Assembly (NCBI RefSeq): GCF_020616515.1
Contig: NZ_CP085135.1
Span: 372,001-436,000 of the forward strand
DNA from: Mesorhizobium sp. PAMC28654
Lineage (GTDB): Bacteria > Pseudomonadota > Alphaproteobacteria > Rhizobiales > Rhizobiaceae
DNA: 64,000 bases
Reading direction: 5' to 3'
This document shows positions 45,390-53,269 of the stretch, in pieces (within the stretch, counting starts at the first letter, position 1; every line of letters begins with the position of its first letter). The notes under the pieces were generated by a model that saw nothing but the letters and a program-made list of their open reading frames with translations, made no database searches and was not told where the DNA came from. Made by a program: the position numbers and the translations under genes.

Positions 45390-46154
45390 TCACCTGGCCG
45401 ATGTTGTAGAAACCGGCGGCGCTAGATCTGCACCACAAACCTGCGACTGCAGATACTCGACATGAGCTGCCAGCAATGATGGCCAATTTGCCCAGTCGAT
45501 ACCGCTGACCCAAGCGCAAGCTGCTTCATGCCCGTGAACTTGTCGCAGCAGGCAGAAGTAAGCATGGTCTCGCCATGAACCACATAACTGCTCATTGCCG
45601 CTCATCACCTCCATCGCCGAACGCCATGTGAACCACCTCTTGATCCATTCGCCAACCCTGCCGTCGAGATCATCGACGCACTGGGCTATGAAGGCATCAA
45701 GATCACTTTCGTTTGCGACCCAAAAGGGACCACGACCTCCGACAAAGTTTCCGTCGATGCCATCAAAAGATACTCTAAGAAATTGTTTGTTCAGCCGTCG
45801 AGAACTTTGAGTTTTGAACTGCGCCGAACTTGGATCTTTGAGTTCATACCAAGCGTCGAAATCCTTGTATGATTTGGCGAATTTCTTCCACTTGAACACA
45901 ACTACAAGGGCGCAATCATAATCTCCGTACCGGCGGTCCGCATAGCAGTCGAACTCGATGTCGAAGTCCGTCTGATTGTCCGCAGATGCCACCACAAGCT
46001 TGGTGCTGTCCGGCTTAAACCATTTCGCCCCAAGGCGGGTATGGAGTTCTCCTGCCACTTTCATTCGGATTGTTTTTGAATCCAACATACTGAGCAAAGC
46101 CTTCTCTGCGGTTAGTGTAACTGAACTCAGCGGGTATGGGTCGTTTCCTGCCAT
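45390..46154 (-). CDS. Unknown protein inside the inverted-repeat unit
   Basis: Encodes 254 aa, with ATG 46154 only 8 bases inside the right inverted repeat. It is a soluble, Trp/Phe/Asp-rich protein (FDIEFDCYADRRYGDYDCALVV, FKWKKFAKSYKDFDAWYEL, RVGEWIKRWFTWRSAMEV in parts). No known domain or transposase signature was recognised. It fills nearly all of the 908-base unit, so it is either cargo or the protein that moves the unit. Confidence 0.6.
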   Translation of the reverse strand: MAGNDPYPLSSVTLTAEKALLSMLDSKTIRMKVAGELHTRLGAKWFKPDSTKLVVASADNQTDFDIEFDCYADRRYGDYDCALVVVFKWKKFAKSYKDFDAWYELKDPSSAQFKTQSSRRLNKQFLRVSFDGIDGNFVGGRGPFWVANESDLDAFIAQCVDDLDGRVGEWIKRWFTWRSAMEVMSGNEQLCGSWRDHAYFCLLRQVHGHEAACAWVSGIDWANWPSLLAAHVEYLQSQVCGADLAPPVSTTSAR

Positions 46155-46161
46155 TCCCTGT

Positions 46162-46191
46162 GGGTATCAAGCGTTAGGTTTTCACCACTAG
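46162..46191. repeat. 30-bp inverted repeat, right copy
   Basis: Begins GGGTATCAAGCGTTAGGTTT and ends TCACCACTAG. It is the perfect partner of 45284-45313. GATACGAC follows immediately outside this copy and also occurs just inside the left copy (45317-45324), which may reflect past recombination. Confidence 0.9.
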
Positions 46192-46280
46192 GATACGACG
46201 GGACGAAATCTGTTGCCATTTTTAAATGCCGTCGAAGCCTGCTGTCGTGGCTCTCCCTCGATCCAACAGATTTCCCTCAG

Positions 46281-47210
46281 TGTCTGACCCAAAAAGAAGT
46301 TGGGTGATATCAATGACTTGTGATTCAATCGGAGTTGCGAAGCCTCGACGGAGCATCACATGTGGACTGATATCACCCGCGCCAAGCATGCCCGAAAGGG
46401 ACTACGTTATTCAAGCGATTTGACGGACGCGGAATGGATGGTTCTGGAACCGCTGCTTCCGCCTCGCTCGGCGCTTGGCCGCCCGCCGAAATGGTCGCAG
46501 CGGTCTATCATGGAGGGCGTGTTTTATGTGCTGCGTAGCGGTCTGCCTTGGCGAATGCTGCCCAGGGACTTGCCGCCGGTATCGACGGTGCAGCGCTATT
46601 TCTACGCTTGGCGCGACAGCGGCCTTTGGAACACGATCAACCACCTGCTGCTGATGGCCGTGCGTGTCGCCGCAGGTCGGGAGGCGTCGCCCAGCGCCGG
46701 CGTAATCGACAGCCAAAGCGTGAAAACCACTGAAAGCGGCGGGCTTTGTGGCTACGATGCGGGCAAGAAGATCAAAGGCCGAAAGCGCCATATCCTGACC
46801 GACACCTTGGGCCTGCTGGTCGGCGCGATCGTCCATACCGCTGACATCCAGGACCGAGACGGCGCCCCCGAGGTTCTGGCTTCTATTCGGGAAAGCTTTC
46901 CCTGGCTGCGCCACGTCTTCGCCGATGGCGGCTACGCCGGTGAAAAACTCCAGACCGCGCTCAGGGGAAAAGGTGGCTGGACCCTCGAAATCATCAAGCG
47001 ATCCGACGCCGCAAAAGGCTTCGTCCTGCTCCCGCGCCGGTGGGTGGTGGAACGAACCTTCGCCTGGTTCGGCCGCAACCGACGCCTGTCCAAGGACTTC
47101 GAGCAGACCATCGAAAGCTCCACGGCTTGGCTGCTCCTCGCATCCGTTCAACTCATGACACGGCGCATCGCAAATCCATGATATCCATCAGAAATATTAT
47201 GAGTCAGACT
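46281..47210 (+). mobile_element. IS5-family insertion sequence
   Basis: A 930-bp element. The ends are imperfect inverted repeats (TGTCTGACCCAAAAAG at the left; the right end reversed reads AGTCTGACTCATAATA). CTCAG occurs directly outside both ends (46276-46280 and 47211-47215), a likely target duplication. One transposase gene fills it. Confidence 0.8.
46360..47181 (+). CDS. IS5-family transposase
   Basis: Encodes 273 aa. An N-terminal DUF4096-like region (LTDAEWMVLEPLLPP, RSIMEGVFYVLRSGLPWRML) is followed by a DDE domain with Asp in GVIDSQSVKT, Asp in FADGGYAG, and Glu in RWVVERTFAWFGRNRRLSKD. Full length and uninterrupted, so potentially active. Confidence 0.93.
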   Translation: MWTDITRAKHARKGLRYSSDLTDAEWMVLEPLLPPRSALGRPPKWSQRSIMEGVFYVLRSGLPWRMLPRDLPPVSTVQRYFYAWRDSGLWNTINHLLLMAVRVAAGREASPSAGVIDSQSVKTTESGGLCGYDAGKKIKGRKRHILTDTLGLLVGAIVHTADIQDRDGAPEVLASIRESFPWLRHVFADGGYAGEKLQTALRGKGGWTLEIIKRSDAAKGFVLLPRRWVVERTFAWFGRNRRLSKDFEQTIESSTAWLLLASVQLMTRRIANP

Positions 47211-47240
47211 CTCAGGAATTCGGGCCGAAGGCACGAACCG

Positions 47241-47453
47241 CTAATTTAATTGGTCACAACGTCTGCCATTTATGGCCTCGATATTAAACCGCCGCCCTTT
47301 ATCCCCACTTTGCACAAGTAATCCTGCAACGTTTTCGCTGCACTCTCTATATTGAACGTATTTCCTTCTTGGGACTCGTTCGTCCAATGGGTAAAAATGT
47401 TTTGGATAGGGCATTATTCGATTCAGATATCTTTCTAAAAGTATGCGAAGCAA
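47241..47453 (-). pseudogene. Fragment of an unknown gene
   Basis: An open frame of about 70 codons with protein-like composition (YPKHFYPLDERVPRRKYVQY) beside the IS5 copy. Its frame continues upstream for about 24 more codons without a start. A separate short frame beginning ATG near 47549 (MKSIGILSEAKLPKATN), with TATAAT overlapping its start codon, ends just before it in another frame. Together they could be one roughly 100-aa gene broken by a frameshift. Family unknown. Confidence 0.3.
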
Positions 47454-48337
47454 TGAGCCTTTGAAAAAGGCGAAATCGGTTGTTGCACATTCAATTGGTT
47501 GCCTTCGGCAATTTCGCTTCGCTCAATATTCCAATTGATTTCATTATAACCTATCAACACAAGAATCTAATGATGCACTGGTTGAAGGATACACTTTTCC
47601 CTGCCATTAGAATCGGTTTTCCAAAAAAGTGCTGGAAAGACCAATCCCAAAGTGGAAGGGGAAAAGTGTAATCCTGATACCTATGCACTATGGCCATCAG
47701 ATACGTTCTATAAGGCGAACCCCGTTTTATGGGTAAGGAAAGGTCGTCCGTTTTTTCCTTGTGCCCGACTTTCGGCGGAACTTCATGAAATCGATAGAAC
47801 CCGGATCATGAAGTTTGTAGGCGACGAATTTTCACGCTCCTACTCTTGCGAATTTTCTTATAGACAGCTTTTTCCGCTTGGCTGTTCCAAAGCATTGCGG
47901 ATGCTCTGGTTTCCGTATTACCCATTTTTAAAAGTTCGATCTCAGCGGCATATTCGCAACGTGGTCACTACTCGATTGCACGTGTCCGGAACCAACCGGG
48001 ATGGCGATGGGGCTTTAATCGTCAAACTCGCAAATTCATAATCTCTGTTCTAATATGTATCCGTCGAGCTCAATCCAAATTTCAAAACATCGATCACGAA
48101 TTGTTACATTCGTAAAAAGGCGTGATCTGGTGTAATTACGGGTGGTTTAGGCTAAAGCGTTGAAAAATGCATTGGCGCTCTGGCTTATTAAGTCAGCTTT
48201 CTCAACTCTGTGTATCGAGATATTTTCGAATTGCTTGTCGAGCAATACATGAAACGGAAACGCCAGACGTTTCGGAAAGCCGGATCAATCGGAGATGGTC
48301 ACCCGGAAGCAGTGTTGCTGAAAGCCTTTTGTTTGAG
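47454..48337. other. AT-rich region, no convincing gene
   Basis: About 880 bases of low-GC DNA inside the island. A plus-strand frame at 47652-48041 starts with GTG and has no clear ribosome site or family resemblance. I do not call it. The region looks like eroded accessory DNA. Confidence 0.5.
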
Positions 48338-48590
48338 TTAGCCAACATCATCGTCTTCCAATTCGATTTGTTCGGAATCGTGAGCCTGCTCTAATAGCAT
48401 ACATATCAGAGGATGCTCGCTTTGTTCGCCGTAAATTTCTAATGTTGAAGTCATGTGGTCGAAAATGTTGGATTTGACGAGGCGATATGATCCGAGGCTG
48501 GACTTTATTTTTGGAGTCTTCAATATTGATAGTCCCGTTAATTAGATGCTGTACCGAATGTGATACAGAGGTATTTATAATTTTGAGCAT
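48338..48590 (-). pseudogene. Small acidic protein gene, apparently frameshifted
   Basis: ATG 48590 has GAGG 4 bases upstream and opens MLKIINTSVSHSVQHLINGT. Around 48520 the coding character moves to another frame, which continues KTPKIKSSLGSYRLVKSNIF, DHMTSTLEIYGEQSEHPLIC, MLLEQAHDSEQIELEDDDVG to the stop at 48338. The joined product would be about 84 aa with an acidic tail. Family unknown. Confidence 0.4.
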
Positions 48591-48631
48591 TTTGCCTCAT
48601 ATTGAGGCGCTGTCGGATCGTGGAACTCCTA

Positions 48632-48844
48632 TTACAGCCTATTAAATGCATCCATGGCAGACTCATGATGCTGACAAACAAACAGTCTCGACGGCGGGAC
48701 GGGCAGGTTTAGCGCTCTCCTAGCAGGATCATATTCACTCGGAACAACGGGATGCCCACGATCTTCTGGATGTGAGCAGCGAGTTCCCAATTCCATCGCC
48801 AGCAACTGAGCCAAATGCCGGAAATCGCCGCAATCCAGCTTCAT
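48632..48844 (-). CDS. Small protein of unknown function
   Basis: Encodes 70 aa (MKLDCGDFRHLAQLLAMELG, then CSHPEDRGHPVVPSEYDPAR). An earlier ATG at 48863 overlaps the upstream gene's stop in ATGA fashion and would add MNAEHV, but in another frame. So either the start is 48844 or a small frameshift separates the true start from the body. Last of three tightly packed small genes. Confidence 0.45.
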   Translation of the reverse strand: MKLDCGDFRHLAQLLAMELGTRCSHPEDRGHPVVPSEYDPARRALNLPVPPSRLFVCQHHESAMDAFNRL

Positions 48845-48859
48845 TGACGTGCTCGGCGT

Positions 48860-49039
48860 TCATTGCGATTTCGCTGTCGAGTCGAGCTTTGCTGCCGCCT
48901 TGCGTTCCTCGCTGGCGAGATATTTGTGGAACGAGTCCTCCAGATGGTCAAATCGCTCGACCCCATCCCTTTGGTCGAGTTCAGCCAGTGTGAATCCGGG
49001 GATTGCCTTTCTTTTCGCCTTGGTCGATTTGCTGTTCAA
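48860..49039 (-). CDS. Small charged protein, TTG start
   Basis: Encodes 59 aa. The start TTG overlaps the stop of the preceding gene as TTGA, implying translational coupling. The sequence (STKAKRKAIPGFTLAELDQR, then DGVERFDHLEDSFHKYLASE) is highly charged and helical. Its own stop overlaps an ATG of the next frame. No family recognised. Confidence 0.5.
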   Translation of the reverse strand: MNSKSTKAKRKAIPGFTLAELDQRDGVERFDHLEDSFHKYLASEERKAAAKLDSTAKSQ

Positions 49040-49224
49040 TTGGCCTTCGATCCAGATTGCTGATTGTCCATTATGTCCGATATGACCCTGCGTACCGTGG
49101 ATCGGCTTAACCCGGCTGCGGCTGCAATTTGGTACGGGCTTTTTGCCGCCAAATGCATTTCGATTATGCGAAATGTCTTTGTCTGGGTCTTTGGACGACG
49201 ATACATCAGTCGATTTTGGGGCAT
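49036..49224 (-). CDS. Small helix-turn-helix protein
   Basis: Encodes 62 aa. ATG 49224 follows a GGGAGAGG ribosome site. The sequence RIIEMHLAAKSPYQIAAAAG followed by LSRSTVRRVI is a compact helix-turn-helix, like resolvase or transposase DNA-binding tails. It lies 22 bases after the resolvase gene and heads the three-gene mini cluster. It may be a regulator or recombination accessory. Confidence 0.6.
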   Translation of the reverse strand: MPQNRLMYRRPKTQTKTFRIIEMHLAAKSPYQIAAAAGLSRSTVRRVISDIMDNQQSGSKAN

Positions 49225-49246
49225 TAGGTACCTCTCCCGGTGATTG

Positions 49247-49801
49247 TTAGGCGGCTTCTGCCAAAATTCGATAGACCGATGATCGACCAATGCCCAGCTC
49301 GTTGGCGATGTCGACTGGCTTCTTGCCTGCCTGATGCATAGACACTACGACAGATGACTTGCGCCGAGCGGTTGGGGCTCTCCCTTTGAACTTGTGCTCC
49401 GCTTTGGCCTTGGCGATGCCTTCCCGCTGACGAGCAAGCATAATTTCACGCTCGAACTGCGCTATCGATCCGACGAGGTTCATAAGAAGTCTGCCCGTGG
49501 GCGATGTCGTATCAATCGACATGTCGAGGATTTTCAATCCAACCTGCTTGGCTTCGAGCCGGGCAACAATCTGGCCCAGGTCCGCAACCGAGCGGGCGAG
49601 ACGATCCAATCGGGTGACAACGAGAACATCGTTCTCTCGCACAAAATCAATTGCCCGATCCAGCTCCGGGCGGTTGGAATTAACGGAAGAAACCTGTTCG
49701 CTGAAAACCTTTTCGCATCCCTGCGATTTCAAATCCCGAAGTTGCGCTTCGTAACCGGCCTTTTGCTCGATGGTGCTTGTCCTGCAGTAGCCCACGAACA
49801 T
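49247..49801 (-). CDS. Small serine resolvase/invertase
   Basis: Encodes 184 aa. The catalytic domain starts MFVGYCRTSTIEQKAGYEAQ (the nucleophile is a Ser in RTST) and includes VTRLDRLARSVADL. The long E helix is present, and the C-terminal helix-turn-helix reads GKKPVDIANELGIGRSSVYRIL. It is a Tn3-resolvase/Hin-type recombinase. No matching transposase gene is found nearby, so it may act on sites in the island. Confidence 0.9.
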   Translation of the reverse strand: MFVGYCRTSTIEQKAGYEAQLRDLKSQGCEKVFSEQVSSVNSNRPELDRAIDFVRENDVLVVTRLDRLARSVADLGQIVARLEAKQVGLKILDMSIDTTSPTGRLLMNLVGSIAQFEREIMLARQREGIAKAKAEHKFKGRAPTARRKSSVVVSMHQAGKKPVDIANELGIGRSSVYRILAEAA

Positions 49802-49832
49802 GCCATATCCTTTCCCAATAGCCTCTTAGAGA

Positions 49833-49881
49833 TTGTGGGACAGAATTCCTAAAATGTCAATGGAACTCTTGTGGGACAGAA
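49833..49881. repeat. Direct repeats upstream of the resolvase (res-like)
   Basis: TTGTGGGACAGAA occurs at 49833-49845 and again at 49869-49881, 36 bases apart. Beyond the IS3 element the inverted form TTTCCCACAAGAG appears at about 51138. Repeats just upstream of a resolvase gene are the usual layout of a res recombination site, here split by the IS3 insertion. Confidence 0.5.
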
Positions 49882-49931
49882 ACGAACGGATATGGTCTGG
49901 ACTTGCTTCGGTAAAGTGGAGAGCGGGTTGC

Positions 49932-50792
49932 TCATTCGGCGGCGTTTCGCTCGAACTGCATCGGGCTGATGTAGTCGAGCGCGGAATGCCGCCGGATGGG
50001 ATTGTAGAAGCCGTCGATATATCGGGCAATGGCGGCTTGGGCATCGGCGCGGGTAAGGAAAGAGGTGCGCCAGATCAGTTCAGTTTTCAGCGTCTTGAAG
50101 AATGTTTCGACCATGGCGTTATCAAAGCAATTGCCCTTGCCTGACATTGAGATGATGACGCCGGCGGCACGCAATTCGGCTTGGTAGTCGATAGAACAAT
50201 ATTGGCTGCCGCGGTCGGAGTGGTGAATGAGGCCGGGTTCCGGCTGCCGCATGACGAACGCCTTGTTGAGCGCTGCCAGAGCCAGGCTGCGGTGTAGCCG
50301 GTTGCCAGCAGCCCAGCCAACGACCTTGCGGGCAAACAGATCGATGACGACAGCAAGGTACAACCAGCCCTCCCGCGTCCAGATGTAGGAGATGTCGGCA
50401 CCCCATTTCTGGTTGGGACCAGTGGCGGCAAAATCCTGGTCGATGACATTGGGGGCAACCGGAAAGGCGTGTTCGCTGTCCGTCGTGCGCTTGAACCGCC
50501 GCTTCTGTCTTGCCTGGAGGCCATTCTCCCGCATCAGACGCGCCGTTCGTCGCCGGCCAATGGCAAAGCCATTGTCTTGCAGTTCCCGCGTCATGCGCGG
50601 GCTACCATAGGTTCCGTTCGACAGCGCGAACGACGATCGCACATGCGCCAGCATTATCATGTCGTCGCGCTGCCGGCGGCACGCCGGCCGGCGCCCCCAG
50701 GCAAAGTAGCCGCTCGGGCTGACACCCAGCGTCGCGCACAAACGGTCCACAGGGAAATCCTTCTTCGCCTGGTCGATGAGCGCGAACCTCAC
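49932..50792 (-). CDS. IS3-family transposase OrfB
   Basis: Encodes 286 aa, with an HTH_21 region (YGSPRMTRELQDNGFAIGRR) and an integrase core whose DDE residues are in WGADISYIW, LIHHSDRGSQY and NAMVETFFKTLKTE. Normally made as an OrfAB fusion by -1 frameshifting across the 4-base overlap with orfA. Intact. Confidence 0.94.
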   Translation of the reverse strand: MRFALIDQAKKDFPVDRLCATLGVSPSGYFAWGRRPACRRQRDDMIMLAHVRSSFALSNGTYGSPRMTRELQDNGFAIGRRRTARLMRENGLQARQKRRFKRTTDSEHAFPVAPNVIDQDFAATGPNQKWGADISYIWTREGWLYLAVVIDLFARKVVGWAAGNRLHRSLALAALNKAFVMRQPEPGLIHHSDRGSQYCSIDYQAELRAAGVIISMSGKGNCFDNAMVETFFKTLKTELIWRTSFLTRADAQAAIARYIDGFYNPIRRHSALDYISPMQFERNAAE

Positions 50793-51082
50793 CGACTTCC
50801 CTCCTTGACGAAAAAAGCCGTCGCCCGTTTCAAGATATCCCGCTCCTGCCGAAGGATTTCATTCTCCCGCCGCAGCCGTTTCAATTCAGCGGCGACATCA
50901 GCATCAGGCGGACGCCCAGGATCGCCCATCTCACGATCCAGCTGCCGACCCATCCATCGCGTCAGCGTCGAGAAACCAACACCAAGATCCTCCGCGATCT
51001 GCCGCTTCGTCCGACCGCTCGTTCGCACAAGGCCAACCGCCTCCGCCTTGAACGCATCCGTAAACTGTCTCTGTTTCGTCAT
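50789..51082 (-). CDS. IS3-family transposase OrfA
   Basis: Encodes 97 aa. The N-terminal helix-turn-helix (FKAEAVGLVRTSGRTKRQIA, EDLGVGFSTLTRWM) is followed by a leucine-zipper-like coiled coil (AAELKRLRRENEILRQERDI). It binds the IS ends and is fused to OrfB by frameshift. Confidence 0.93.
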   Translation of the reverse strand: MTKQRQFTDAFKAEAVGLVRTSGRTKRQIAEDLGVGFSTLTRWMGRQLDREMGDPGRPPDADVAAELKRLRRENEILRQERDILKRATAFFVKEGSR

Positions 51083-51166
51083 CGAGGTCGCCTTTCATCA
51101 GAAGGAAACTCTCCACTTTTTCGGGGCAAGTCCAGTCTTTCCCACAAGAGCAGGGGCTATTGGTTC

Positions 51167-52171
51167 ATGGGGGCGGATTTGGACAGCGCAAAATCGCAAA
51201 GCGATGAAGGTGCCCTCCGGAAGCTCTTTCTGGGTCCCTTGCTGGAACGCTACAGCCTTCTAAAGAATAATGACCTCATTACACTCGCTCACTATACGTC
51301 TGCAAAAGTTCTCCTTGATATGCTGGAAAAGAAAGAAGTGTGGATGAGAAACGCCAGATGCATGAATGATTTTAGCGAAATCGACTATGCGAAGTGGTGT
51401 ATTCAGGAGTATTTTAGAGACGAAAAGCGGCGAGACGCATTTCGATTAGCTTGCGAGAATTGTCATGAAGGTGCCTTTGATTTCGTCAGCAAGCTATTGG
51501 ATGGACATTTACCGGCCATTTATAACAGAACTTACATTTCATGCCTTGCCCAACACGACATTGAAGACGATGCAAACGGACGCTTGTCTATGTGGAGAGG
51601 GTACGGCGGTGCAGACGTAGCCGTTTCGATTGTCCTTCGAAAAGCGGCGGTCATAAGGGATGGGTCTGGGCCCTATGGCATTCAAGGGTATCCGGTGCAG
51701 TATCCAAAAATGGATGGGCTTTTTGAGGATCTAAATAGAAGACGGGATATCATGGTTGAAAATAAGGAGGAGATATCCAGCGGAAGTTTCGAATATTTTA
51801 GAAATCATCTATTCGGAATGTTCCAAGTTTTATTGGCTACAATAAAGCATCCGGGGTTTTCGGAAGAGAACGAGTGGAGGCTAATTTACCTTCCTGATTT
51901 GAACCCGTCTAAAGATATGGAGAAGACCAAGGTGCAGATTGCTTTGAATGGAATGCCGCAATCTATATACAAGATTCCAGTCAATGGAGAGAAGTTCAAT
52001 GATGACCGGGCGGTTACTGTCGATGAGCTTATCCAAGGCATTATTGTCGGCCCGTGCGCAGAAGCCGGCGTCGCAATTGCCGCTATTCAAGATGCATTGA
52101 TGCGAGCAAATCATCGATCCGCTCAAAAGATCGTTCACTTTTGCGGAATCCCATATCGAGAACGCCTATAG
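51167..52171 (+). CDS. DUF2971 family protein
   Basis: Encodes 334 aa. The typical DUF2971 beginning is present: LAHYTSAKVLLDMLEKKEVW followed by MRNARCMNDFSEIDY. The mid-motif is ISCLAQHDIEDDANGRLSMW then RGYGG. EENEWRLIYLP and IVGPCAE follow. DUF2971 proteins are of unknown biochemistry but are frequent in defence islands and abortive-infection loci. It is the first of a plus-strand cluster with the UDG-like and reverse transcriptase genes. An IS3 copy sits 32 bases upstream and probably displaced or supplies its promoter. Confidence 0.82.
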   Translation: MGADLDSAKSQSDEGALRKLFLGPLLERYSLLKNNDLITLAHYTSAKVLLDMLEKKEVWMRNARCMNDFSEIDYAKWCIQEYFRDEKRRDAFRLACENCHEGAFDFVSKLLDGHLPAIYNRTYISCLAQHDIEDDANGRLSMWRGYGGADVAVSIVLRKAAVIRDGSGPYGIQGYPVQYPKMDGLFEDLNRRRDIMVENKEEISSGSFEYFRNHLFGMFQVLLATIKHPGFSEENEWRLIYLPDLNPSKDMEKTKVQIALNGMPQSIYKIPVNGEKFNDDRAVTVDELIQGIIVGPCAEAGVAIAAIQDALMRANHRSAQKIVHFCGIPYRERL

Positions 52172-52245
52172 CTGCGTCACCAGAATATGGCCCCAATGGC
52201 ACCTGATGGCCTCCATTGAACTAACTGTTTGCGCCGGGAGATTGG

Positions 52246-53059
52246 ATGATAATGAACCCGCAAAGCCAGTTCAATCCCGAGCTGATGGGAGGAATGCAGG
52301 TTGGTCTGGGATGTTCTAAACGCAAGAATACTGGAGATATGGCAAGAGCACATTCCGCCAAACGAGGAGGGGGCGCTCGCACCTCTTTTTTATCCGGATC
52401 GTGGCAAGTCAGATTTGCTGTTTGTGGGATTCAATCCATCATTCAGTGAGAAGGAAGCGGCAAAGCGAGCTTTGGGTATCGACGTATCGGAGTTTTACAA
52501 GTGGAAAGGTTTTCAAGGCGAACGTTTACCGCAAATGGCAGAGATTCAAGGTCGTTTTATGAAGGATCTTTATTACTTCAAGCCAATGCAACTCGTTGCT
52601 CAAGAGGTGAAAATGGCTTGGGCTCATCTTGATATTTATCCTGTTCGGAAAACTAATCAGAAGAAGACGCTAAGTTATCTAAAAGGGAAAACCCGATTGA
52701 AGGATAGCCTTGAAAGTCTGTTCGAGACGACAATCCGCAGGTTGCAACCCGAAATTATCATAGTTGCGAACGCCTATGCGTCCCAGTGCGTTAAGCGGCT
52801 TTTTGACGGCCATCTTCCCTTCGACGAAAAGGTTGGGTTTCATCGTCTGCAAATAGAAGGAACATGTGCAGCAGTCTTTTTCAGTAGCATGCTGTCGGGG
52901 CAACGTGCTCTTGATACCGGTTCGTTTGAGCGTCTTCGTTGGCACGTGCGAAAGGCCGCCGAAACTTTGAAGCCAACAAAGGAGGACCGGAGTAGGCACA
53001 TGAGCTGGGAAGCGGGGAACGGTGGAATTTCACTAGGACGTTCAGGTCAAGGCTTATGA
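52246..53059 (+). CDS. Uracil-DNA-glycosylase-like protein (possible frameshift near start)
   Basis: About 252-270 aa. A UDG-fold is suggested by SDLLFVGFNPSFSE (like motif A G-[IM]-N-P of TDG/SMUG enzymes), ARLQP-type PEIIIVANAYASQCV, and a C-terminal FFSSMLSGQRALD segment at the place of the leucine-loop motif. The best ribosome site (GGGAG) precedes ATG 52246, but that frame runs into the body frame only if two bases are missing near 52295. Otherwise translation must begin at TTG 52301. It lies between DUF2971 and the reverse transcriptase. It could be a DNA or nucleic-acid glycosylase; the assignment is by motif only. Confidence 0.55.
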
Positions 53060-53269
53060 CGCTTACAAGGGATAGAATTGGCGCTGTTCCCAGTTGAAAA
53101 TTGGGGTGGTGTTCGACCACAAACCTGCAGTTGGCTAATCGAGTTAGTGCCGGGGTAGACGCAATGGGGTAGGGTGGGGAACCTCACGTTGGGAGGGACA
53201 TCATTCATCGGCTTGAGCGATTTGGTTTTATGACCTACGTCTAGTGATGCGCTGGGGGGACGAAAAAAG
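53060..53269 (+). other. 210-base noncoding leader of the reverse transcriptase gene
   Basis: No protein-like frame. A hairpin GTGGT-GTTCG-ACCAC lies at about 53107-53121, and G-rich tracts occur at 53165-53180. Several defence reverse transcriptases need a noncoding RNA encoded just upstream. This is the place such an RNA would be, but sequence alone does not prove one. Confidence 0.35.

Larger units (their letters stand above)
49898..51134 (-). mobile_element. IS3-family insertion sequence
   Basis: A 1237-bp element with imperfect terminal inverted repeats (TGGACTTGCTTCGGTAAAGT at the left; the right end reversed reads TGGACTTGCCCCGAAAAAGT). GTC flanks both ends, a 3-bp target duplication normal for IS3. 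It contains overlapping orfA and orfB on the minus strand. Confidence 0.9.

Noticed and set aside
47652..48041. 129-codon plus-strand open frame in the AT-rich island region
   Set aside because: GTG start without a ribosome site and no protein-family pattern. Left as uncalled.
45431..53125. ACCACAAACCTGC found both near 45432 and near 53116
   Set aside because: A single 13-base match in a 16-kb island is expected by chance, and the contexts differ.
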